64,000 nucleotides of DNA. Origin: Acanthococcus lagerstroemiae (lineage: Eukaryota > Arthropoda > Insecta > Hemiptera > Eriococcidae). Made by a program: the position numbers and the translations under genes. Positions 46,201-58,200 of the stretch are shown here, one piece after another; positions within the stretch are counted from its first letter, which is position 1, and each line of letters begins with the position of its first letter. The stretch spans positions 64,920,914 to 64,984,913 of the forward strand of contig CM063109.1 of assembly GCA_031841125.1 (NCBI GenBank). The letters run 5' to 3'. The notes under the pieces are model-generated. The model searched no databases, was not told the DNA's origin, and saw only the letters and a program-made list of their open reading frames with translations.

Positions 46201-49200
46201 AGATCAGCTTTCATGTTAACCTATTCGTGTTTGGACGCTAAAGAGTCGCTCTCTAGCGGCCTAATGAAACGTGCCGCGCTGATTGGCGTATTTGGACAAA
46301 AAGATGATCAGTGACAAAAATGTTCTGCAAAACAAAACTGAAGTTGGGCTCATCTAAAAGGAAATGATAAAGGCTGACACTTTAGTTCTCTTCAGTTTTC
46401 CATAAAAAACAATACTGACAATGCTAGAGCTCATTTTCCTTCTACATGTTTTTATAGTAAAAATACACTAATCACTTCTCGTCCACAACACTAGCGCACC
46501 AAAAGAAGGGTCCAAACGCCAATATGAAATAAAAATACCCAAAGTACGTAATTTTTTGTTAAAATTACAAAATTTTAAAGGTGCTCTGTTTTAAAGAAAT
46601 TAATCCATAAGAATTAAAATGTGCTCATTCATGTTTACCTAAAATAAAACTGAAACCAGACAAAAAATGTTTAAACAGGTCAAATCTATTTTTTGATTGC
46701 GAATTTTTCAACAGGTGTAATAACGCAACAAAATTTCAGCCTGACCATGAAGTTATCAAAAAGTTATTCTATATTTTCAACAAATATCTCGAAGTCATGC
46801 AGTTGGGTGAAACTTGAAATGTTTATTCGTTTCCTAAAAAACTGGTGGAATGTGACTTGATCTTTTTCCACCAGAAAAATTATTCATTTACCTTCAATTC
46901 TTCGGCTATGTTCGGTATGCCTCTGAAACTGGGAAAATTCGAGACGACATTCGGGTAACTTAATAATGTTATGAGAACGGATGCTGCTTCAACTCTTGGA
47001 GTCTGTAAACAGAAAAAATTATGTTTAAATCACAAAAACGTTCATTTTCCCCTGTTTGTCCTTATTCTAATACTGAATCTCAAACCTTTCTTACAGAGCG
47101 GTTCATAAAATCTTCTGATTTATTAACTTAATACAATTTTACTAGGAAAAATTTCCTAAAGGCATATTTTCAGGGTTCCCCTTTGCAAGGACCTGGAACG
47201 AACCGAAACGGCACAGAAAGAGAATATGCGATTTAAAACAGAATTTAAATCAAGAAATTTTCGGCTTAAAACGAAACTAAAGCGGAAGAGTTTTGAAACT
47301 TCCGACCTGAACTGAAAAAATTTCGACTCGAAATTTTGACGCGCAACGAACACTAATCGAAATGAAATGAAATATCAAATTGCTATTCTTCTCATCAAAG
47401 GCTAAAGGTACATAAATTATTCAACCGGAATCGAAACAAAAAATTGAACAAGTTTTTTCTCTGAAAAGGAGGGGGAACATCCATTTTATTGCAATGAGCT
47501 AATTATTTGAGTACACGTAACGAGTACATTACAGAAATCAAGATGATAAAGTTACGGAAGTACTAAAGTGACTCCTTTCTGAACCCTCTTAAAAGTACGC
47601 TGGATAAATTGAAAATTTAAAATGGAAAACTGAAGTTTTCACTGGTATGATTTTGCATTTAACGATAAGTATATTTCGCCCACTGAGAGTGATTTTCCCC
47701 ACACATCAAAGTAGAACTTTTTAGAAAAGGGGCGGCGAGAAGAATGGAAGGACTTCACATTTTGGCGACTACAAAATGTTCAATTTACACAATTGGAGAA
47801 ATTCTAGAAAACCAACAAGCCAAAACTAAATATCTTCACTTTCTCAATACTGTAAACAGGATGTGAGATGCAGAAAATCAATTTTTTCTCAGGGCAAAAC
47901 TTTCTTCCGAGAGGGGATAAAAGTTTAAGAATTCGCACGACTACGTCAGTTTACGAATTTGAGTAACTATTTTGCGTGATCACCTGAAAGTTTCTGTAAG
48001 TTAACAAGCAGAAAATGAAATAAGTTTTTTTCAGCTTAGCATCTGAACTCCCGATTTAGTCGATCGTGGGACATTCTGTAAATTTACAATTTTAGTTGCA
48101 AGGGAGGAGGGAATCTTCGAGAGTGAGGAGGGAGAATTTTAAATTATAGCAGCTAAAATACACCATTTTGTCAGCAGCAAAATGATTACATCGTAAAGCA
48201 ATAAAACAGACAAAGTCAGTGGCGTAGCCAGACTTGGTACAATGGGGGGGGGGGGGGGTCGTTTCACTTTTACAACATTACAGGTGTAATACTAACTATT
48301 ACCAGAATAAATTAATAATTTTTTTACATTTTCGGCTAATGCCAGCTGGACAAACTAAAAAGTGTACACTTTTGATAAGCAATGAAAAAGTCTTCTTCAC
48401 GTTTAAGGACTCGATATTGCCAACAAAGGTCGATTTTATCAATTTCCCGTTGAAAGTTTTTCCAGTGGAGAGGAGAAGAGGGTGAAAAAGAAGGGAAGGA
48501 TGAGATTTGTTGGGAGAGAAAGCGAAAGAGATCCATTTCTGACAGTCAATTTTTCCGACTAGAAAAATTCTGTGATTAACGAGGGTTCAATTTTTCAAAC
48601 AGAGGACTCGTCCTCATCAACTGATACGTATATTTAGAAAGGCACTGTGAACTTAGAAAAACTATCATTACGGGAAGGAGGCGTCATTTTTTACAGCAGA
48701 GAAAGGGCAGGTTAAGAATTTCAATTTGGACAACCACGAAACGACATAGTAATCAGGATCATTCTGATAAATCAACAAGCAGAAGATAAAATCCATTTCT
48801 TCAATTTTACATCAAAGAATAAAGTTGCATAACATAATGAAAACAAAAACCACCAAATTTTCAAAATTTGAATTGTTCTGCCCAAAAATCTTTAAAATTT
48901 TTATATTTTCAATCGAATGGAACGAAAACGAAGCAGATCAGAATTGTATATTCAGATACAAAAAAAAAAACGACCCCCCTCACACCAATTAAAAAGGCAA
49001 AACTAGAAAAATGTGACAAAATATGAAAGATAGAAATCAAAACAGATTGAAAAACTGACATCGAAATCAGAAATTGGAAACGAATCCTGAAAACCGTGAA
49101 GAAAGTTCAAAGACCCAAATATTGAAAATCGGAAAAAAAATTGTTTAACACGATCTCTGGATCTGAAACCACAAAAAGATCACGATTTTTGATCTCAAAT

Positions 49201-52200
49201 TTTAGATGATACGGAGATTGTGATCTAGAAAATCGGAACAACACCAAAGTAAGCGCAAATCGTAATCTAAAGATCTGAAAAATCAAGATCAGGGGCGTTG
49301 TAAGCCCTATCGCTGGGGGGAGGGGGGGAATAAATAAGTTAAAAAATGTCAACTCGGCAAAAAAATCTGCATAAGCAACAAAAAAAACGCGTTTCATGTC
49401 AAGATGCTAACTAAATGGCCAAAAACTGCCAACTCAGTATAAAAAAGTTGGGGAAAGAAAACTGAATGGTTTTTACATTTTGTCAACTGATGTTCAAAAT
49501 GTCACCGAAACAGCAAAAACCGAGCTACAGCTACCGAAGCATGTCGACTTGATACAGAAATTTTTTAACAACTAAAAAAGAAAAGACAACGATTTTCTTG
49601 TTTTGCCAACTGAAGGTCCAAAATGCCGACTAAGTAGTCGAATTTATCGGAATGCCAACACCCAAAATTCGTGGTGAGTTTCACGGCCCCATCCTCTCAC
49701 TACGACCTTGCTTATTAGTGAAGATCTCAAAAAGATTATTTGCTTCTTGATTATTATTTCAAGACAATAGGAGGACCGTGATCTAAAATCAAAATGATCA
49801 CCATCCAAAAACATACGAGTAAAAAGATAATTGAAGGCGTGAAGTTCGAAACATCCCATGTGCCAACTTTTGCAAAAGAAGTTTTGTGAATGCAAACTCT
49901 GTTCTAAGAACTGCCGCCCACATCCCAAGTGTCCAGAGAGCCTCAAAGTACTTCTAATTTCAACCCAAGGATCGCAGCACGCACATGTGCCGGCGAGCGA
50001 TCCATGCAAAACATCCTAACTCCGTTTGATGTTGCGATGGTACTTACGATGTTTTGCTTTGTTTTTCCCATGGACTTAGAATGTGCGCAACGTCAACCCT
50101 CATTTTCTCAGCTTAAGCATGATTGAGCCCTATAATTTGTACATAGACAGGTGTATGAAGCTTCAAAGTTCAGAGAATTGGTTGAGCACCCATTTCGCCA
50201 AACCCACCCCTTCACCTCAGCTGAAACAATTTTTTGCTTCTCCTGTACACTTTTGACATTGCTACATAGGATTTTTTGCACTTCACGCCTTCCAGTTGAT
50301 TATTAATCTTGGGGATAGTTGTACAATCGTCGACCAGCCTAAATTCTGGATGTGATCGGAGTTTAAACAACCGAAATTAGTCAATTGACAAAATATGGAT
50401 CTTAATCAAAAAGACCTAAGAACATCGTACAACTACCCCATAATATTCGTTATCCTCGGCCAGGTCCCCAAATAATCTAAAATTCTAAGAACAATACTAC
50501 AAAAAACTTGGAGCAGATTGCAACATCATGATCTATTCTATCTCAATATTTTTTCTTCGAAATATTCTTTTGATTCGAATCCGTAATCTTTTTCAAATTT
50601 TCACCGATTTTTTTCAATACACGATCTTATTTATCCCCGGCTGAAAGTGAGTTTGCCTAAGTTCACTTATTTTGGGAGAATGGGGGAGTGGAAGGGGGCC
50701 TTTCGAGAAAGTGATAAGAGAAGAAATTCACATAAGGTACCGAAGGGTAATATGGCCACCTCATCAGATATCAGCACCCTATGGGATATTTTTAAAAACT
50801 GGCTGCACTGTTCGGAGGCAGTTACGTCGCTATCTACATTACGAAAGATTCGACCCTGATACAACTGTTTTTAACTGTTCTATGGAACTTTTTTCCAAAT
50901 AGTGTGATAAGAGCTTTGGTGAAATTAGGAAAAGTAACGACTTCAAAGTGCCGGCATTCCACATCATTTTAGCGTAAATGTAAAAACTTTCAAGTCGTAT
51001 GAAACGTTATTTTATGAGCTTTCCGATTATGTGCATCACCATAGGTCATTTGTTCATATTCGACGAGAAAAATTAAAATTAGTAAAAAAAGTCGCGAACC
51101 TGTCTTTTTGTTAAATGAGGAGTTATCTGTCAAAAGGGCGTCCGTTCAATGTATTTCTCATGGAACGGACGCCCTTTTGACAGATAACTCCTCAAATATG
51201 GTCATGGGGTTGACTGCATTTCAATCGTTCGAAAAATTGGAGAAAATGATGTGGTGAGTTATTTTGTAAGTACCATAGCTATTTTCCAGGGACGTACCGA
51301 TAGAGGGAGAGCTTACCCCCTAGAAGAAATTTTTTATTCAGCAATTGGGAAAAATTACCATTTTAGTCAGCGAAGTTAGGAAATTTCGGTGAAGTTGGAA
51401 AAATCTAACAAGTCAAAAGCTTTTTTTTTCTGCTTTGATACTTGGGAATTTTGAGTTGAGAAGTTGGAAAAATCCAACAAGTCACAATTTTTTGTTTATT
51501 TTTTTGTTTTATTTTGATACATGGAAATTTTGAGTTGAATTAGTTCAGACTTTAACACCACCCCCTGGCCAGGAAAAACTCTTCAGTAAGTCCCTGCCAT
51601 TTTCATATTTTTAGAAGTTTATAACAAAGTTCGACGTCATTTTCTAATTTTATTTTTGAATATTTAAAATGGGGGAAAAACAAAAAGAAAAAAAAATCAG
51701 AACTACATACATGTAGGAGGAATTATGATTTGTTTTTCAATTTTTGAGGAATAAAAAAATAACGACCAACTTATATCTATACTTGTTATATTTAATTTTT
51801 AACAGAAACTGAATGTGTTCTCTCCATAATTTATAAGTTTTTCAACGTTTAAGAAAGGTTATAAGCAATCAATTCTTGTTGTAAACTTTCTTACAGTTAA
51901 GTAAGTCAATTAAAATTCTTTCGTTTCGGGATTCAACTTCTTTTCTTTGTTCTTTAGAGTACGAGTGGTGTGGAGGGACGTATGGCGATGCACGCATGCC
52001 GAAGTGACCCCTATGACACCGCAACCCCGGTCACGGAGACTACCCTTTCGAGTATCGCATCAGTGACCGGAGGGACGCTTTGAGGCCGACCCGAGCCACC
52101 ATTTCTCCTTCTCGCAACGGTGCGGGCGTCCTACCAGGGCCACCATGGGGTTCCCTACTGACCGAGGTCCGCACTCCCTGAGCGCTCGCCTGGAATTCAG

Positions 52201-55200
52201 GTCCCCTACGGCCGGACGCGCTGCTGCCTCTCTTCACTCACCCCTCACCTCCTCGTCTTGGTCCGTGTGTCGACGCAGGCAAGTGATGACGACGGGTGAG
52301 CCCTGCCGGTGGGTCCGCAACGCAGCTGCAGCAGCTCTCCTAGGATGGTACAGAGTTCTCCTCCTGTTCGATGGTGTGGGCCGGGCTCGGTAAATCGCCG
52401 GCCCTCCGTCTCGACCACTCCGTCTGCATCTTCTTCTTCACGATGGCCGAGACGAAGGCCGACACCCGGTTCCAACTGCTTCCGTTCTTCATCATCTCCG
52501 GAACCAGAGTTTTCTGCGCAAGACTGCTGATCACGCCGCCGTCGTCATCTTCTTATTCTTCGTATCTTCCGTCGTCGCCGGGATCGATCGCTGTTGTGGC
52601 CGTCCAGCACCTCGCCTGCTCCCAGGCCTCACACTCGAACAGGGCGTTCCAAGATGTGTCCTCCGCCCCTCGATCGCAGTGCGCACACGGGGCTCGGCGC
52701 TATCAAAGCACCCGTTGCCGCTCAGTACTTGGGTAAGGTGGAAGTTCAGCTCTCCGTGCGATCTTCCTACCCATCCGTCGAGGTCGCGTATCAACGCTCG
52801 GGTCCACTAGCCCTTGGTCGAATGGGCGAGCGCGTCCTTCCACTTCCGAAGCGCATCCTGCTGGATGACTCGCTTGACCCGAAGTGTTTAGTACGAGTCT
52901 AACTCAACTTATTCAAAACATTTTTCATCTTCACTGCCTGTAAGTCGCAAAGAAAAATTGGACTTCGTTTATTTCTCATGTAATCAGACTATGATAGACA
53001 TTCTGAAATTTTCTAGCCCTTTAGTAACAAAGACAGCAAGTTTGTAAAATTTGAATTCTTTGTCCCACAAATGTACATAACGCACCAAATAAGTTAAGAT
53101 ATCGAAGAGAAATGAGTTAACGTATGGATTTTTACAATTTTTTAATGCTGAACAAATGGGGAAATACGTACGGCCATATTTCCAGAAAATTATTTTAATT
53201 TGGCCACCCAGACCTTTTTTTTTTGTCTCGGCCATAGATGACAGAGCATTTAGTTTCACACACAAGCAAGCAGATATTTTGAAAGTAGATAGACTCTACT
53301 ACACATTCCAGGCTTAACTTCTTGAAGGAAGAAAAAAAAAAAGAGCGCTACAGAGAGATTCTTGCTTAGGGTGGCCGTATTACCCTTCGGTACCTTTCTC
53401 AGTTCAATGTGATACACGTAATTAGCTGTTCTGACTCAGCTGAACCCATTAAAGCTAATATTATACTTCATATTCATAATACATAATATGTACATTCGTT
53501 ACATTGTTACTGGCACCAGGTGCCCTTCGCGTGCCGGGCAGTCGCGGCGACACAGCTCAGTAAGTGACGACAAAGTTTGATACAAGTAATCATGTGCAGG
53601 TTAATATAGGTCAGCGGAGCCGGATAAGTGGGCGGTGACTCCAAACATGATGTATTATTCATTGTTTTTTTTTTAGGAACTATGAAGCTGTGCCTCGTGT
53701 GCACACTCGGTGTTAATTTGGAGTTAATATCAAACGTGGATTCCAAACTAGGATCAAAAATCTGAATCCATAACTATTATGTACCTACATTTCACTTCGT
53801 AGTTTATACGTTGAAATTTCCCCAGCATTTCCGCGATTTCAACGTTGTTTTTAAAGATATCACCTCCACAGTTCCTATCTGGAGGCGAGAATGATGTTTT
53901 CCATCTGTGACATTGTGCTATCTAAGCCCCTCCTCCTATTCCTCGACATTGATCGGGAGGTTATTAGAATTATGAACTCAAAAGTCTATATAAACATTCA
54001 TTTTCCGAAGAACTTTTAGGAGTGAAAGACGTGGAACCGCGGGTAGACATCATACGCCGTGTGTGGACTTACAACGGGTCAATATTTCTTCTAAAAGAAG
54101 CGTGAGATCGACAAGCAATCGAGTATCTCAGAGCACGCCCCTTTTGATAAATTTAACGAACTATCTATGAAGCCTTCCTTATCACCTCGTTCAAGTCGTA
54201 CATCTGTATCTGAGGAATTCGTCGAGATATGTCGACGATATCAATTTCCGAGCAATTTTCAAATAGGATGATGGGATGATGTTTGAATCCACCCGTGTAA
54301 AACCGGGGGAGTGGGTTCGGGATAGGTCCCCAACCCCAACGCGACCAAAGAGTATTTCAGAATGCATGTTAGCGTATTAATTACAGGAATAAGATGATGG
54401 GATATTGGCTATAGCGACCACTAATTTCCCCCTTCCTTTTCACCACGACCCAAGACTGAGATCTTCCTACGCTAATGTTTAACTCTAATCGAGGTTGCGG
54501 CGGGAAGCTTTTATTTATTTATAGCGATGAGAGCTTTTTTCCTTTATATTTATTGCAGCACGTCTATGGTAGTGAACTGGGGGAGCTTCTTCCCCACCGC
54601 TGTCATTAGCCCATTTTAGAGCGTATTCGTCCTCATTGGCGGCTATTTTCCACCACTTTGGGCCCACTTCTTTTCTGAATTCGTCCCGCCCATGCGTCAG
54701 CGGCCTACCTTTATGCCTTTTCTCGTTGTACGGTACCCCAAGCCTCTACTTTTCTGGTCCACCTCCCTTCTTGTCTAAAAACATGACCTGCATACTTCCA
54801 TTTTAGTTTTTTGATTTCCTTCCTTATTGCTTTTGTTCCCCTTCTTATCTTTTTGTTTTGAATCTTATCCTTTTGGGATGTTAACCTCACCTAGGTAGCG
54901 CTAGTATCGTGGTATGGTGACAATGGCGAGAACAACTGATAAGAACTTTTAAGGGGGATGATCTCGTGAAGTCATCCCACTTATGTACCTTATCACCTCG
55001 TTATTACTAGCAAGGATACCAACTTCGGAAACTCAGGTTAACATCCCATTTTCGTTAAGCCTAAAATACTTCTTTCCATTGCTTTTTGAGCGGTTTGTAA
55101 TTTTCTTACATTAGATTTTGTTAAAGCCCAGAGACGAGCACCGACAGAGTGCAACTTCCCCATATTTTAGTTTTTAGGTCAATTCCTATCCTCCCTTTGA

Positions 55201-58200
55201 ACATTTTCTTTGATGACCAAAAATTCTCCCACCCTTTTTGTACCCTTCTACTAAACTCGTTTTCCCTTTTATTTTTGAACCAAATTAATTGCCCCAAATA
55301 TTCCACTTCCTCCACACCCTCGAGTTCTACCCCGCCTATTAAAAACTTTTTTCATTTTCTTTTTTGACGAAACTTCGGATTTTGTTCCATTTATAATTAG
55401 ACCCGCTTCTCTACTCTTGGCAATAAATTCTTCTTCCATTTCCTTTAACTCTCTCGGTGAATTAGCAATTATTACTACGTCAACCGCGAATCTCAAGTTG
55501 CTCAAGTACTCACCATCGACCCTCAATTCCTTCCTCTCCCAATCTATTTTCCTAAATTCTTCTTCTAGTATACTAGTGAACAAATTAGGGGAGAGTGGAT
55601 CTCCTTGTCTTACCCCCCTGCTAACACTAAATTCTTCTCCCATTCTATTCAGTCTTATATAAGCCTTGGAGTTTTTGAACATATTTTTTAGTATCCTTAT
55701 TATTTTCGTGTTGATACCTTGGTAAAAAAGCCCCCCCCCCTCCAATAAATACTCGTGATTAACCGTGTCAAATGCTTTTTGGAAGTTGATGAAGAGACGA
55801 TGCAGCTCCATATTATATTCGTTTGCTTTTTTCATTATTTGATTTATTATAAAAATTTGGTCTACTGTTGAGGTCTTCGAAAACCCGCCTGTTCCCTTTC
55901 TTGGTTACTATCTATTTGTGACGCGCCATTAGAAACCATACCTTCGGGTGAAAAAGTTGTTTTCAAGAAAAACGCCAAAACACGTTAAAAAATAGATTTT
56001 GATCAAAAATGACTTTTTGCCGGAAATGTGTTTTAGAGTACCTGAAGAACATTTTAGGCACCCATACTCGCTTATTTCGTTGTTTATTTGTTTGATTTTT
56101 ATAATTTTTGTAAAAAAAATTTTTTTTGAATTTTTTGTATGATAGATTTTTTTTATAATCAACGTCATTTACATACATTTTTTAAATAATAAACTTTATT
56201 TGCATACATTTGTCAGTTTTATTTTAGCAAACCTGAAACCTACACCATTGAATTCCTCATAAAATTTTACTCGGGGGGGGGGGCTAATTTTCAATCATAA
56301 TACCTTCGGAGGACTTGGTAATTTAAGCAATGTCCGAACGAAAAACTTTAAAGCTGTTTTTCTCGAAAAGTACTTTTTAGTAGTTTCCAACTTCAAAATG
56401 GCATATCTCTGAGAATTTTGCTCCGATTGAGCTACGGTTTGCGGCATTGGATTCTCCATACTTTTCTCTATTAGAATCAGTCAAAATTTCATTTTCGACC
56501 CTCTTCACCCGAAGGTATGGTTTCTCACGGCGCGTCACATTTGATTAAAAATTCTTTCTCTCATTATTTTCCCACATATTTTACTTACGTTGGAAGTTAG
56601 CCCTTTCTAAAGGCATAAATACACGAAATTTTGAAAAAACTTACAAATAATAAAGCAGCGGTAAATGACAAAACAACCAATGAACAGTTAAAATACGGAA
56701 GGGAAGGGAATTCGGTAAACTTTTTATCAAAATTTTTCAACAAAATACTGAATAATCAAAAAATTTCCAATAGATAGAAAGAATCAAATATTATTTTAAT
56801 ACATAAGAAGGGGGACATATATAGAACTGAAAATATCGATCGATCAGCTTAAGTTCTACCATTTCAAAAGTCTTTTCAAAATTAATAGAAAACAGAAGAA
56901 ATATAATTTCCAATCAGCAACCACACGCGAACAGGCAGGATTCAGAAAATGATTTTCAATTTCTGACGGCCATCTTTTTACTGTCAACCTTCTCATTGAA
57001 AAAGCCGGTGAATTCCAGATCGAGCTCTACCTCGCCTTCGTAGATCATTGAATCACGACTTCACGATACGGGCGTTGGTAAATCAGGGCATTCCAACAGT
57101 ATATATAAAAATAATTAGAAACATGTATTTAAATTTGAGGGCCAAAATAGTGACGGATGAATCCGGAGAATTTTTTAACATTCGGAGAGGAGTAAAACAG
57201 GGGGATCCACTTTCGCCACTATTGTTTTGTTCAGCTTTTGAAGAAATTTTCAGGGAACTAAATTGGGAAGAAAAGGGAACAAAAATGAACAGGGAGTACT
57301 TGAGTGACCTACGCCTTGCTGACGATATGGTGCCAATCGAAACAGTTTAGAAGAGTCAGCAGATATGATAAAAGAATTTCAGACGGTTAGTGCCAAAGCT
57401 GACTTAAAGATGACCATTTCCAAGACCAAAATCATGTCAGGTAATTCCAATCTTAAATACGTTGAAATAGAGAGGAATAAAATGGAGAGTGTGGAAGAAA
57501 TAGAATACCTGGGTCAAATCATCTCGCTAAACAACAAAACAGAAAAAGAAATCAACAACAGAATAACTAATAGGCTGGAAAAAATTCTGGGCTCTACAAT
57601 TTATTCTCAAAGAAAAATATACATTTAGGAACAGCTGCTTCATCCCAGCCATAACCTACGGAGCATAATCTTGAACCCTAAACAATAAAATAAAAAGGAA
57701 ACTAACTACTACTCAAAATTCTATGATGCGTTCTCTAACGGGGTAACGGGAAAAAACCGTTGGAAAATTAAAATCTTCAAGACAAACTAAAAGGATTAAT
57801 AAACTTCATCCATGATGCAAGGCGCAAAAAATGGGACTAGGCTGGTCACATCAGCAGAGTAAAATACGAGAAATGGGGTAGAAAATTTTAAACTGGATCC
57901 CAGATGGTAAACGGAAAAAAGGTAAACAAAGGGCGAAATCCGGGGAGACGAACTGGAAAGATTTCTGAAAACTAAATTATTTAGCAGGATAGCGCAAGAC
58001 AGGGCTGAATGGGCTCGGTTAAGAGAAACCTTTGCCCAAGGGCTGGGCTTGGCATATTAAAGTTTAATAGATAAGTTGTCAATATTTATGTCAATAAAGG
58101 AATATAAAATACAGAAGTAGAAATTAGACTGATAGGCCTATAATTATCGATTACTCCTTCATCCCCTTTTTTAAATAATAAGATAATTTCTGCTACATTC

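Noticed and set aside
53880..54330. Solo LTR with TATATAAA promoter
   Set aside because: I could not find TG/CA ends, a target duplication or a second copy in the window.
55269..55835. Intact reverse-transcriptase gene (188-codon frame)
   Set aside because: The catalytic ADD is changed to AVD, the frame is cut by insertions on both sides and the endonuclease part is absent.
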